This document shows positions 44,600-56,086 of a stretch of 64,000 nt of DNA, piece after piece (within the stretch, counting starts at the first letter, position 1; every line of letters starts with the position of its first letter). Under the pieces are notes generated by a model that saw only the letters and a list, made by a program, of their open reading frames with translations, was not told where the DNA came from and did no database searches. A program made the translations under genes and the position numbers. Location of the stretch: the NCBI GenBank assembly GCA_052171275.1, contig CM125795.1, forward strand, positions 1,550,001 through 1,614,000, given 5' to 3'. The stretch comes from Arsenophonus sp052171275 (lineage in GTDB: Bacteria; Pseudomonadota; Gammaproteobacteria; Enterobacterales; Enterobacteriaceae).

Positions 44600-45879
44600 A
44601 TGAGTTTATAAAATATAATAAACCTAAATGATATCGATTTTAATGCTAAACATATATGGCATCCATATACTTCAATGATTCACAACCTATACCAGCTTAC
44701 AATATCGTTGGAGCCTCTGCTGTTGAACTTGAATTAGCTTATGGAAAAAAATAATTGATGGTATGTCTTCTTGGTGGGAAGCAATTCATGGTTATAACCA
44801 TCCAATACTTAATCAAGCTATTAGACATCAATTAACTAAAATGTCTCATGTTATGTTTGGTGGTATTACGCATCCAGCCGCAATTGCTTTATGCCGACAA
44901 TTAATTGATATAACTGATGATAAATTGTGGAGTGTATTTTTCTTGCTGATTCTGGTTCAGTAGCTATAGAGATAGCATTAAAAATGGCATTAGAATATTG
45001 GCAAGCACAAGGAAAAATACGTCATAAATTTATTGCTTTAAAACATGGATATCATGGTGATACCTTTGGTGCTATGTCAGTTTCTGATCCAGAAAATTCA
45101 ATGTATAATCTTTATTATGGCTTTCTACCATCACATTTTTTTTATTCAAGCGCCTCAATGCGGTTTTTATCAGCAATGGCAATCAGACGATATTCTTCCA
45201 TTACAAAAAATTCTAATTGAACAAAGTGATAACATTGCTGCTATTATTATTGAACCGATTATTCAAAGTATTGGTGGTATGCGATTTTACCATCCTAATT
45301 ATCTGACAGAAATAAGAAATTTATGTGATTACTATAATATTTTATTGATTATAGATGAAATCGCTACCGGATTTGGTCGTACAGGAAAATTATTTGCTTA
45401 TCAATATAGCGCAATTATACCTGATATTTTATGTTTGGGTAAAGCACTAACTGGTGGTTATGTTACTTTATCCGCTGTACTAACTAATCGATATATTGCA
45501 GACACTATTAGTCAAGGTAAACCAGGTTGTTTTATGCATGGACCAACTTTTATGGGTAATCCATTGGCCTGTGCAGTAGCCAGCGAAAATATAAGATTAT
45601 TGAGGAGTAATCCATGGGAAGAATGGATAAAAAAATTGAAACTCAATTAATGGATGAACTTTTCCCTTTAAAAGATCAATCACAAGTTGCTGATGTACGA
45701 GTCTTGGGTGCAACTGGAGTTATTGAAATGAAAAAGCCGTTAATATAATTGAATTACAACGTTATTTTATTTCTGAAGGAGTTTGGATTCGTCCATTTGG
45801 TAAATTAATTTACATAGTTCCACCTTATATTATTACTCCTGAAGATCTTAATAAATTAACCAAAGCGATAAAAAAATAG
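44600..45879 (+). pseudogene. bioA: DAPA aminotransferase (bioA), broken
   Basis: PLP enzyme turning KAPA into DAPA with SAM as amino donor. Full-length homology remains: FNAKHIWHPYTSM, GMSSWWEAIHGYNHP, ADSGSVAIEIALKMAL, GYHGDTFGAMSV, AAIIIEPIIQSIGGMRFYHP, LLIIDEIATGFGRTGKLFA, the PLP-lysine CLGKALTGG, CFMHGPTFMGNPLACAVA, QVADVRVLGATGV and GVWIRPFGKLIYIVPPYII. Lesions: TAA as the fourth codon, and frameshifts near 44690, at 44745-44751 (A7 where eight are needed), near 44930, in a T8 run near 45140, in an A-run near 45630 and near 45735. Clearly inactive but young. It converges with pgl, 27 bases away. Confidence 0.94.
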
Positions 45880-45906
45880 TTATTAAACTGTAAATTAAAA
45901 TATAAT

Positions 45907-46899
45907 TTAGTTTTTAATTAAATTAGTTGTAATCCACATTGGGTTGATTCCAACTGGATAACGATCTAATGCGTATAGTGCACCACTAATCCTATCTATT
46001 TTATAAACTATAATATGATTAGACTTTTGACCGGCAACTAGCAAAAAAATACCGTTTTGATCAATATCAAAACCACGCGGTTGATTTTCTGTTGAATAAA
46101 TTGCTATTGGCAATAATTTCAACCCATCTTTTGTTATTTTAAAGTGACGAATAATACTACTAGAACGTTCACTAGCATAAAGATGCCGACCATTTGGTGT
46201 AATATGAATATCTGAAGCCCAAGGTTTAATTTTTGATCCAATAGGTAAAATTTTACAACTTTGTGTTTGTTGATACGTTTTAAATTTAGAATAAACATTA
46301 ATAGTTGCATCTAATTCATTTAAACAATAAAAAGTATTTTGATTTAATGAAAATACCATATGACGTGGTCCAGAACCTTTATTAGTAGTAATCTTATTAT
46401 CAGTATCTTCAGTTAAATATCCATCATTATTAATTTTATAAATTCGAATATGATCCTCACCTAAACAAGGAACAAACAACCTTGAATCATCAAAATTTAT
46501 TTTGGAAGAGTGAGGATACTTTAAGTTACTAATTGATTGAATCGGTGATCTTGCAATACCATGTTTATCAATTGGCAACACCATTAAATTTCCTTTATGA
46601 TATGATGGAACAAATAGCCAACGACAATAATGATCAATTTCAATATATGTTGGTGGTGATTGAATTGTTGTAATTGCCTGCTGGCTTATTTTAAGTTCAT
46701 CTGAAATAAGATAAGTGATAATCGCAAAATAATCATGAACACCAACATAAAGATGTCTACCGTCATAACTAATTTTTATTGGTTGTACTCCATATGGTAA
46801 TCTCAATTGTTGTAATAATATTAATTTTCCATTTTTATCTATTTTCCAAACATGAATTTGCTTACTTTTGTAACTTGAAACATATATTGCCTGTTTCAT
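45907..46899 (-). CDS. pgl: 6-phosphogluconolactonase
   Basis: Hydrolyses 6-phosphogluconolactone to 6-phosphogluconate, feeding Gnd in the oxidative pentose phosphate pathway. The 330-residue protein (E. coli Pgl/YbhE 331) is a seven-bladed beta-propeller of the lactonase family; recurring blades such as DGRHLYVGV, GSGPRHMVFSL, ADIHITPNGRHLYASERS, QPRGFDIDQNG and the closing NPMWI are all conserved. GGAG lies nine bases before the ATG. In E. coli pgl lies near bioA with a few genes between; these are gone, so the two genes are now adjacent and convergent. Intact. Confidence 0.96.
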   Translation of the reverse strand: MKQAIYVSSYKSKQIHVWKIDKNGKLILLQQLRLPYGVQPIKISYDGRHLYVGVHDYFAIITYLISDELKISQQAITTIQSPPTYIEIDHYCRWLFVPSYHKGNLMVLPIDKHGIARSPIQSISNLKYPHSSKINFDDSRLFVPCLGEDHIRIYKINNDGYLTEDTDNKITTNKGSGPRHMVFSLNQNTFYCLNELDATINVYSKFKTYQQTQSCKILPIGSKIKPWASDIHITPNGRHLYASERSSSIIRHFKITKDGLKLLPIAIYSTENQPRGFDIDQNGIFLLVAGQKSNHIIVYKIDRISGALYALDRYPVGINPMWITTNLIKN

Positions 46900-49800
46900 T
46901 GATTCACTCCAAATAAATTTTCCTGCAAATAACTTCTCTTTATTATTATAAAGATTTAATATTAAATAATTATAAGGATAATATAAAAATATAAGTATTA
47001 AAAAATATTTATCATCTTATTTTTATCAAAATATTAATTCTTTTTAAAAAAATATAATTATGATATTATTAGTTATATTATTTACTAGTAAATACTTTTT
47101 ATACTATTTATTATAAATATTAAATATATCTTTCTTAATTAATAAATTGATATTTAAATAATAAAAATATACTAAATAAATATAAATTTCCCGTTAAAAA
47201 ATAATTTTTATAAAAATAAATAAAAAACTTAATTAAATTAATAAATATGAAATAGATAAAAAATATTATAAATTGATATTTTTTTATTTAATACAAACAA
47301 TACTTAAATCTAAGTTTATTTATTATATTTATATGTTATTTTATTAATTTTATAACTTTTTACTAGTAATAAATAAATTTTGAAAAATAATTTATTATTT
47401 AATAATAAATTAAAATATTAAGTTAAACTTAATTAATGATATAAAATAATAATTAAAAATTAAAGAATAGTAATAAAATATAATAATAATTTAAATGATA
47501 AATATATAGTAAAGAAATTATGTGGATTATAAATTTTAATAATATAAGAAATTATTAATACAGTTCTTAAAATAATAACTAATGATAACTTTTTTTACAA
47601 AATTATTAACATCTATTTATCAATTATTATTATTCATATAACTAATAAAGAAATAATAAAAAATCATAATTTTTACTAATCTATTAAAACTAATAAAATT
47701 TTAATAAAAAAGAACCAATTTATAATATTATATTTAAATTATATTAAATAGTATCGATATAAAATATATAAAACTAATATATTTTTTAAAATATATGAAA
47801 TAGATATATTAATTATATAAATTGGAATTTATGAAGGATATTATTTAATAAATTTTAATATAAACAAAATATATTTTAAAATCTAAATTTATTATCGATA
47901 ATATGATTAATATTTAATTTAAATTCTAATATTAATTAATTTTAAAACTAATAAACATAAAAATTAAAATATACTTCATAAAAAAATAAGGATATTTTTC
48001 CTTTTCTAAAAATTGTAAAATAATAGAGAACTATAAATTATTTAAACTAATAATAATTATCAATATATAAATAAAAATAAACTAGAGATTACTTGTAAAT
48101 AATTTCAAAAGATTTGGATACTTTTATTAAAATATTAATCTTAACAAAACTAAAATAACTGAATATTAATATATTAAAATAAAATTTTAACTTATATATT
48201 AATTATTTTTTTGGTTAAAAAATTATTTTTAATATAATTTAATTTTGATATTTTATAAAAAAATTTTAAAAAAATATTTTATCTATGATATATATTTAAA
48301 ATATTGAATTTAATCTCTATATAAAAAATATAATATTAATTTAATAATGCTTATGAAATAGTTTTGAATTTAAAAAAGATGTTATTTTTTATTGTATAAA
48401 AAATTAATTACTTTTTTTTAATAATAAATAATTATAAATAATAATTTATTATTTTTTGATTATTTTAAAAAATAATTTTTAAAAATTTATAACTATTAAA
48501 CTTAAATAAATATAGAAATATTATTTAATAAAATAAAATATTAAATACTATAGTAATATAATATATATAATCTTATATAAATTACTAATATATTAATATT
48601 AATTATAATAAATAATTAAATTTATAAATAATTATTGCTTATTAAAAATAAAAAGTAATAATTTTAAGAAATCATATATAATTTGATAAAGTATTAACTA
48701 AAAAATAAGAAAATTTCTCATAATGAATTTGAAGATTCATATTAAAATATATTACTTAATAAGTACAATTTTATTGTTAATGAGTATAACTAAATATAAA
48801 TTTTAATATTATTTAAAATTAAAAGAAATTTTTATCAATAAAATCAAACCAAAATTTTATAATTCATTGATTATTAAATCATCTTACTAATTTAATAATT
48901 ATTTAACTAACTATTTATTTTTATTAGTTTAGTTTATTTATTTTAAATAAAATAGTTATAATTTTATTATTTATTTTCTTAAAAAATTCTAAATAAATAA
49001 TTCATTAAAATACACTATTAAAGATTAATGTTTAAATTAAATTATATATCACTATTATTTTATTAAATAAAAATTTATTCTTAATTATATATTATATCAT
49101 GACTTTAAATTTTAATAAAATATTTTATATTTAAAAAAAATTTTGTAAATTTAGCAACTATAAAATATTTATTGTTAAAACATAAAAATTATTACTATTA
49201 TTAAAGAAATCATTATTATTATTTAGTTAATTTTATCAAATGATAAGTTTTATTCGCATTATTAATTTATTTAAATAATATTTTATATATTAAAATTATT
49301 AAGCTAAATGGTATTTAAGCATTTTAAATCATAGAGTTAATAAAAAGAATGATTAAAAATTAATGAATATTTTAAGATATTTTGATAGTATAAATATTTA
49401 ATGCATATTATGATATTATAATATAACAACAGAATACAAAATATTATTATGAAACAAACATTAAGATAAGTTGATTTTTATTTTAAAACAATATTAAATT
49501 AATAATTTATATATAATTTAAATATCGTAATTAATACGATTACAATTATTTAATATTTACCATTTATATAAATGAACTTTATATTTATAAATTTTGATTT
49601 ATAATCAAATTATTATTAAGAAAATTTTTCTTAAAATTAGTAAAGAATAATTAAACAAATATTTATTTATAATATAAATAATATTAAAACTTTATATTTA
49701 TAATATTACATTAAACTTAATAAGTTTATAAGTAAATAATGTGATATGTTTATATTCAATCTTAATTAGAAAAGATATTAATTACCATAATTATCTAAGA

Positions 49801-52800
49801 TAGGATATTTCAATAGGTATAATAGTAGTTATTATAAACTAATATATAATATATATAACTATTAATTAAAATAAAAGCTAATTTATTTATAAATAATATA
49901 AATATACATTATAAAAAGATAGTTTTTCGAAAGTTATCTACATTGTTATATAATAAATCTATATTTTCATTAACAAATATTAATTAAAAAATAATTTTTA
50001 AAATATACTAATTAATTATAAATTCTTAATTCTAAATCAAATAGATTTTAAAAGATATTTATTATTAACTTATCCATTATTTAATACTTAATATTCATAT
50101 AAATAAAGTAACAATATTTGTTTAAACAAAATTTATTTTTAGATTAATTTATATATATAAAGAATTTATAACTGCAGCTATTAATATATATTATAAATAT
50201 TATTAAAATTTCTTTTAATAATATTAAAAAGAATTCCTATTATATAACTATAGATCTCATAAATATTTTTATTTAATTATTTTTTAGAAAAACATAGTAA
50301 TTATCTTAAATAGCAATTTATATTAATTATATAAATGATAATAATTTTTTAACTATATTAATACTTAAAATACATACTTAAATAATTGTTATCTTACATA
50401 ATATTAATTAAAATATTATTTAACTAAAATATTCTTAATATTTATATTATAATCAATAATTTTACATATAAGAAAAACTAAAATTATATTTTTAATATTT
50501 ATGGTGATCATAGAAAACACACACAAGTATTTTGTTAACTAGTTAAACTTATATTTCGATAATAATAATTGTATTATATTAATAATAAGCATAGTATTTA
50601 TTTAATAAAAAATTTTAAGATCAAATCTTTAATAGATATTGAAAACGATTATATAAGATAATAAGGATAATTTATTTTCATAAAATTTATAACTTATCCA
50701 AAATAAATTAACAATCAATAATTATATCTTATTATGTTTTTATATTTTTTAACTATACATAGTTTTTTGAATTAACATTGACAATATCTATTCATACTCT
50801 TAATATTATTCTTAATTTATTTAAATTTATCTTTAAAATATATTAAATAATATATTGATATTTTTCTAAATATAAAAGTTTATTGTAGAGGACACAATAT
50901 TATATTGTTTATTTAAAAGTATTGTAATCTACTAGTATTTTATGTAGTAAATTATATTGAATAAATCAAAATATAGACACTACATTCATTAAAAAATATT
51001 TTTAGATAAAAGATAATTAATTAAAAATAACAGTAAATAAAATATCAATTATTAAGGATAAAAATCTTTATCTATTATGTTGCCATTTTTATATGGCTAA
51101 TAATATAAATTAATTAAAATCTCTTATTTATATATAATTTATTTAAACATTAAAATTTTATCTTAAAAGAACATAGTTAATATGTGATACTTTAAGATAA
51201 TAAAATCAATAATCATGATTCTAGAATAATCAGGATTATTTTGTTTTTTTATCTAATAAGTAATAATATTTAAACTAATTAAGATTTATTAACAATTATA
51301 AGATAGTCAATATTATTAATAGTTAATAAATTTCTAAGAAATTAGATATACGAAAATTAAAAATAACTATTATAATAACAGAAAATACTTTTAATAAACT
51401 AATAATAAGTTTATAATTTTATATATTTTATCATTTATAAAATTAATTTTTAATAATTAATTAATAAATTAACATTAGAATATTACTGTCAATATCGTCT
51501 TTTGAATTATTGAAAATAATTAACATTATTTATTTATATGAAGAATTTTTAATATTTATTAATAAATATTTTTCATTTGTCTCATAATTATTAATTTAAA
51601 TATATCAACCATTTTAAAATTTTTAATAAGTTAAGGTATTATCTTAATAAGAAATAATATCCTGTAGTATTTATTTTAATTTAATTAATTTTGTTTTCAC
51701 TAAATAAAAACTATTTGTGATAATTAATATAGTATTAATATTTTAAATTATTAATATTAGCTATTTAACAATGTGGCTGGTTGGTTTATTATGAAGTAAA
51801 ATTAATCAAAAATCATCAATTATAATTCATTAACCATTAATAACTTTACTATAGTTTGTATATTACTAATATTAATTTGATTTAGTTATTAAATTTTATT
51901 ACTTTAATAATTATTAAATTAATACTTTAAGTATGTTAAATAATATCATTAATTAAACTTATGTTTAATAAAATAATTTATATATTATTGATCAACATCA
52001 TTAAAGTATAAATACATAAATAAGAGATTATTTTTATTTAATTTATCTATTCAATATTATATATAAAATATAAAAATTAATAATTATATAATTTACATTT
52101 TTTCATGTGATCTAATAATATTTTATATATAAACTATTATTTAACATAATACGAAACTTGAAGTAATTGTTTTATTATTTCCGTTATTAAATTTTATTTA
52201 AATTATTAATAAATAAATGTAATAAATATCATTATTTAATGATATATTTAATTATTGATAATTTATTATTTTATTATTTTATTATTAAAATAATAAAATA
52301 TATAACGAATATTATAAGTAATATGATATAAAAATTTAATAATCTTACTGATTTAATTAAATCAAAATATAGAAAATAAATAAAAATATTTGCTTAATAT
52401 CTTTTAATAAAAATATCATAAAAAATATTATTTATTATAATATTTATAGTTTAAATAATATTTAATTTATAATTGTTAGAATTAAACGATAAAATTATTA
52501 ATTTGTTTATCATTAAAATAAAATAATTCATATATTTTATATCATATATAAAATATAAATAATTAATTAAATTTTTATATAATAATTTAATTAAATGAAA
52601 ATACATCATTTTCAATTCTGTTGTAATTATATTATTACATCAGATTAAATGATAAATTTTAAAATTGATAATTAACTATGCATTTATTAATAAAGTAAAA
52701 TAACATTTATAAATTTATTAACTAAAAACATAATAAAATTGAAATATTTAAAATAAAAACCTTCGATAAATATCTATTTAACTATTTAAATAGTATTAAT

Positions 52801-53440
52801 TAAATTTTATTATGTGAAATAAAATAATTAGCTTTCTTATCTTACATTTATTTTTTAAATAAGATTTTATAAAAATGCAAAAACTTTTTTTTAAACTACT
52901 TTAGATATAAATAAATCATTTTAAAGATGAACTTATATAAAGTTATTTCCTAAAGTAGAAAAATTATTATTGATAAAATTGATAAATATTTTAAATGAAA
53001 TATAGAGATTTTATTTACTACTTTATGGATTTTTTATAATCTTATTATATATAAAATAATATTTTAGACGATATTATAAAAACAACTGAATATTATATAA
53101 ATATAATATATCTCTTTGATAAAGAATTATATTTTTTTAAAAATTAAAAACTAATTTATAAATTTTTTGTTAGTGTTAAAACTATTATAATTTGTAACTA
53201 ATTAATAAATTTACCTTTTTTATAAAAAATTTATTTATTATTAAAAATAATGTAATAATAAATTAAAGAATATTAAAATTTTAATTTTTAATAAATTTAA
53301 AATGTAGATATTTGTGTTCATTTATTTTTTATTTAAAAAAATAAAACAATAATTTTACTCATTATATATATTTATATAAATTATTAAAGTTTAAATTTAT
53401 GTTTAAAATGCTCTATTATAAAAAATTATATTTATATATA
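46900..53440. other. 6.5-kb gene-free tract
   Basis: No gene or recognisable gene remnant on either strand. Composition is uniform and almost entirely A+T. A short less-biased stretch near 51765-51800 (a + strand run reading NVAGWF) could be a gene scrap but is too short to name. Confidence 0.6.
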
Positions 53441-53470
53441 TTATTAAATATTATTAAATATTATTAAAAA
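53441..53470. repeat. 10-bp tandem repeat beside the cspC terminator
   Basis: TTATTAAATA is repeated at 53441-53450 and 53451-53460 with a partial third copy to 53467. It lies just beyond the cspC terminator. Confidence 0.75.
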
Positions 53471-53474
53471 TAAA

Positions 53475-53504
53475 TGAAGCCTATCATTTATAAGATAGGC
53501 TTCA
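53475..53504 (-). terminator. Intrinsic terminator of cspC
   Basis: TGAAGCCTATC (53475-53485) pairs exactly with GATAGGCTTCA (53494-53504) across an 8-base loop. The stem is G/C-rich for this genome, and on the minus strand it is followed by UUUAUUUUUAAU. It lies 26 bases beyond the cspC stop. Confidence 0.85.
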
Positions 53505-53530
53505 AGGAATCCATTTATTTTTAACTAATT

Positions 53531-53743
53531 TTAAATAGCTGTTACATTAGCTGCAGCTGGGCCTTTCGAACCATCTTCAATGGTAAATTCTACATTTTGC
53601 CCTTCAGCTAGGGTTTTAAATCCATTTCCTTGAATGGCAGAGAAATGAACGAATACATCTTTGCTACCATCAGAGGGAGTGATGAAACCAAAGCCTTTAG
53701 ATTCGTTAAACCACTTCACTTGACCCTTCATTTTATCAGACAT
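53531..53743 (-). CDS. cspC: Cold-shock-like protein CspC
   Basis: Small single-stranded nucleic acid chaperone of five beta-strands that melts RNA structure; CspC/CspE are the constitutive paralogues. The 70-residue product has both RNA-binding motifs (KGFGFITP and DVFVHFSAI). The stretch QGNGFKTLAEGQNVEF and the end GPAAANVTAI match E. coli CspC rather than CspE (which has QTNGFKTL and NVIAL). The start is the ATG at 53741-53743 (MSDKMKGQVKW), with AAGG just upstream; a longer frame from 53764 has no support. Base composition is much less A/T-biased than its surroundings, as expected of a highly expressed gene. Confidence 0.95.
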   Translation of the reverse strand: MSDKMKGQVKWFNESKGFGFITPSDGSKDVFVHFSAIQGNGFKTLAEGQNVEFTIEDGSKGPAAANVTAI

Positions 53744-53935
53744 GTGCCTTTTCCTATATAACAAATAAATATTACTGCGTTTGACATTAGACAGGTATAT
53801 AAAAGCCTACATCACTATTTAATTATAGAAGCACTCAGAAAGAAACGGTCGAAAGGCTATCAAGGATAACGCTACTCATAACACATTAACTTAAATGTCG
53901 TAAATAAAATAGATCTGTTTATTAGACTTTATTGT
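53744..53935 (-). promoter_or_regulatory. cspC 5' leader, conserved-looking island
   Basis: About 190 bases before cspC are markedly richer in G/C than other non-coding DNA here (53760-53900 contains ACGGTCGAAAGGC and GGATAACGC on the + strand). Leaders of cold-shock genes are long structured mRNAs that sense temperature, so selection on RNA is likely. A 14-codon frame, MSSVILDSLSTVSF (53879 down to 53835), lies inside but lacks a ribosome site. In E. coli the small gene yobF precedes cspC; no YobF similarity was seen. Confidence 0.55.
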
Positions 53936-54777
53936 ATTAACGCACAAATAATTAATAATATCAATAGTTTTATTCTTTTGTTTATGAAAAAAATAAATTT
54001 TATTTAATGAACACTCTTATTTAAAAGTAAGTTAATTAATAAATAATAAAAATTATTTAATGAAATTAAAGATATAATCTTCTATGTTATTTATTTTAGA
54101 AAAATCTTAATCAAGAAAGATATTTATTTATTCAAATAAAGAAATAAAATAATATTTATTATTGAAATAATTTAATATTGTAATTTAATATTAATATTTA
54201 TCTATAAATATATAATCATTAAAAGAAAATATTATAAATATTTTAAGATAATTATGAAAAAAAATTATATAAAGTTAATAAATAAGCTGTATTTTAATAT
54301 TAAAGACTTAATTAAATAAATAATTTGATTAATTTATTATATTTTATTTTTATATTTTATAATCAGTTTTATTTTATTTTTCATAATTTTATTGATATCC
54401 TTATATTTAAGATTAAATCGGTATATTTCTTTTAAAAATATTAAAATTATAAATTTAACTATATGTTATAATTATAAGAAATTAATTTTTAATAAAGTAA
54501 GAATATTTTTTAATAAAAATACTCACTAAACCAATTATTTATAATCAAATTAAAATTAATTAAAAATATTTTTAAATAAAAAATTTTTATATATATCAAA
54601 ATTATATCTATGTAATTTAATAAATTTCTTATATTTATGCAAAAATATTTCTATATAATAAAAAGAGTATATTTTAAATTAAATTTTTATCGTAATATAA
54701 AAAACAAAATATTATATTATTAATTATTGACATTTACATAAAAATAACTAATATTTAATGGTTTTTATTATGTAAAT
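53936..54777. other. Gene-free spacer cspC to tRNA-Asn
   Basis: About 840 bp of A/T-rich DNA. TTGACA occurs at 54727-54732, about 46 bp before the tRNA, and TAACTAATATTTAATG follows. It may carry the tRNA promoter -35 element, but no clear -10 partner is seen. Confidence 0.4.
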
Positions 54778-54850
54778 TCCTCCATAGTTCAGTAGGTAGA
54801 ACGGCGGACTGTTAATCCGTATGTCACTGGTTCGAGTCCAGTTGGGGGAG
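54778..54850 (+). tRNA. asnT: tRNA-Asn (anticodon GTT)
   Basis: A complete cloverleaf: acceptor TCCTCCA pairs with TGGGGGA (one G-T pair), D arm with AGTAGGTAGA, anticodon stem CGGAC..GTCCG-like GGACT-GTT-AATCC with GTT at 54811-54813, variable loop and T arm ACTGG-TTCGAGT-CCAGT, discriminator G at 54850. It is almost identical to the E. coli tRNA-Asn apart from the acceptor stem. The three bases after the discriminator are TCA, not CCA, so the 3' end must be added by CCA-adding enzyme. The copy name (asnT and others in E. coli) cannot be decided. Confidence 0.97.
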
Positions 54851-55036
54851 TCAAATAACTTTAACTTACTTTTTTATTTTCACATTAATTATTAATTTTT
54901 TTTATAATAAATTAATACATTGTTTCATATTTAAAGAATATCTTTTTTTGTTTATTTTAATTTTATCGATCATATATTAGAGTAATATACGCTTGTATCT
55001 ATTTTACATACTTAATTTAAAATTAAATTCAATTTT

Positions 55037-56086
55037 ATGGTAAAAGTTACTACTAACATTAAAATTCGACGCCCAGATGACTGTCATGTTCATTTTAGAG
55101 ATAAAGATATATTAAAACTTGTTGTACCTTATACTAGCAAATTTTTTGGACGTGCAATTATTATGCCAAACATAATGCCTCCAATAATTAATATTAAACA
55201 AGTAAAATCTTATCGAAAAAGAATAATTAGTGCGATACCTGTAGGACATAAATTTATACCATTAATGACATGTTATTTAACAGATCAGAGTAATGCAAAA
55301 ATAATAGAAGAGGGTTTTAAACAAGGAGTATTTATTGCTTGTAAATTTTATCAATCTGGAACAACAACTAACTCTAATAATGGAGTATCAAAAATAAAAA
55401 ATATTTATTCTATTTTTTCTAAAATGGAAAAAATAGGAATGCCACTTTTAGTTCATGGTGAAGTTATAAAAAGTAATATTGATATTTTTGATCGCGAAGC
55501 TTATTTTATTGATGAAATTATGGAACCTATTAGAAAGAATTTTCCTAGTTTAAAAATTGTATTTGAACACATCTCAACTAAAGAGGCTGTTCAGTTTGTG
55601 CTTAATGGTAATGAAAACTTAGCTGCTACCATTACACCTCAACATTTAATGTTTAATAGAAATCACATGTTAGTTGATTGTATAAAACCTCATTTATATT
55701 GTTTACCTATTCTAAAAAGTAAAGTTCATCAAAAAGCATTACGTCAAGCAATAACTACAGATTGTCAGCGATTTTTTCTTGGTACAGATAGCGCACCGCA
55801 TATAAAAAATAAAAAAGAATCTGCATGTGGTTGTGCAGGAGTTTTTAATGCACCTAATGCTCTTGCAATTTATGCAACCATTTTTAATGAAATGAATGCT
55901 ATGGAAAATTTTGAATCATTTTGTTCATTAAATGGAGCTAAATTTTATGGATTACTTGTCAATGAAGGTTATATTGAATTCAAACGTAAAAAAATTATTA
56001 TTGCTGATAAAATTTCTAAAGGTAGAAAACATTTAATTCCTTTTTTAGCCAATCAAAATGTTGATTGGGAAATCAATACTTTATGA
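55037..56086 (+). CDS. pyrC: Dihydroorotase
   Basis: Closes N-carbamoyl-aspartate to dihydroorotate in pyrimidine synthesis; cytosolic zinc enzyme. The 349-residue product (E. coli 348) keeps the metal ligands: HxH as HVHF (18-20), the carboxylated Lys in FIACKFYQ (about 103), His of LVHGEV (about 140) and FEHIST (about 178), and Asp of LGTDSAPH (about 252). The flexible-loop region TITPQHLMFNRNHM is present, and ACGCAG matches the class II enzyme. No good Shine-Dalgarno is visible before the ATG. In E. coli pyrC and lpxL lie close together (24 min), as here. Intact. Confidence 0.97.
   Translation: MVKVTTNIKIRRPDDCHVHFRDKDILKLVVPYTSKFFGRAIIMPNIMPPIINIKQVKSYRKRIISAIPVGHKFIPLMTCYLTDQSNAKIIEEGFKQGVFIACKFYQSGTTTNSNNGVSKIKNIYSIFSKMEKIGMPLLVHGEVIKSNIDIFDREAYFIDEIMEPIRKNFPSLKIVFEHISTKEAVQFVLNGNENLAATITPQHLMFNRNHMLVDCIKPHLYCLPILKSKVHQKALRQAITTDCQRFFLGTDSAPHIKNKKESACGCAGVFNAPNALAIYATIFNEMNAMENFESFCSLNGAKFYGLLVNEGYIEFKRKKIIIADKISKGRKHLIPFLANQNVDWEINTL

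Noticed and set aside
40906..45879. Explaining all bio frameshifts as sequencing error
   Set aside because: uvrB, bioB and pgl in the same stretch are error-free over about 4 kb, and the lesions include a Trp-to-TAG change, a TGA, a TAA and a two-base duplication, not only homopolymer length. Individual runs may still be undercalled.
52261..52300. Repeated TTATT/AATAA motif near 52.28 kb
   Set aside because: Simple A/T microsatellite; the apparent palindrome is explained by low complexity.
46900..53440. Replication origin in one of the deserts
   Set aside because: No cluster of DnaA boxes (TTATCCACA-type) and no origin-linked gene such as dnaA, gidA or dnaN; A/T-richness alone is not evidence here.
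53744..53764. Longer CspC beginning at 53764
   Set aside because: The added residues MLYRKRH match no cold-shock protein, and the AAGG ribosome site lies directly before the ATG at 53743.
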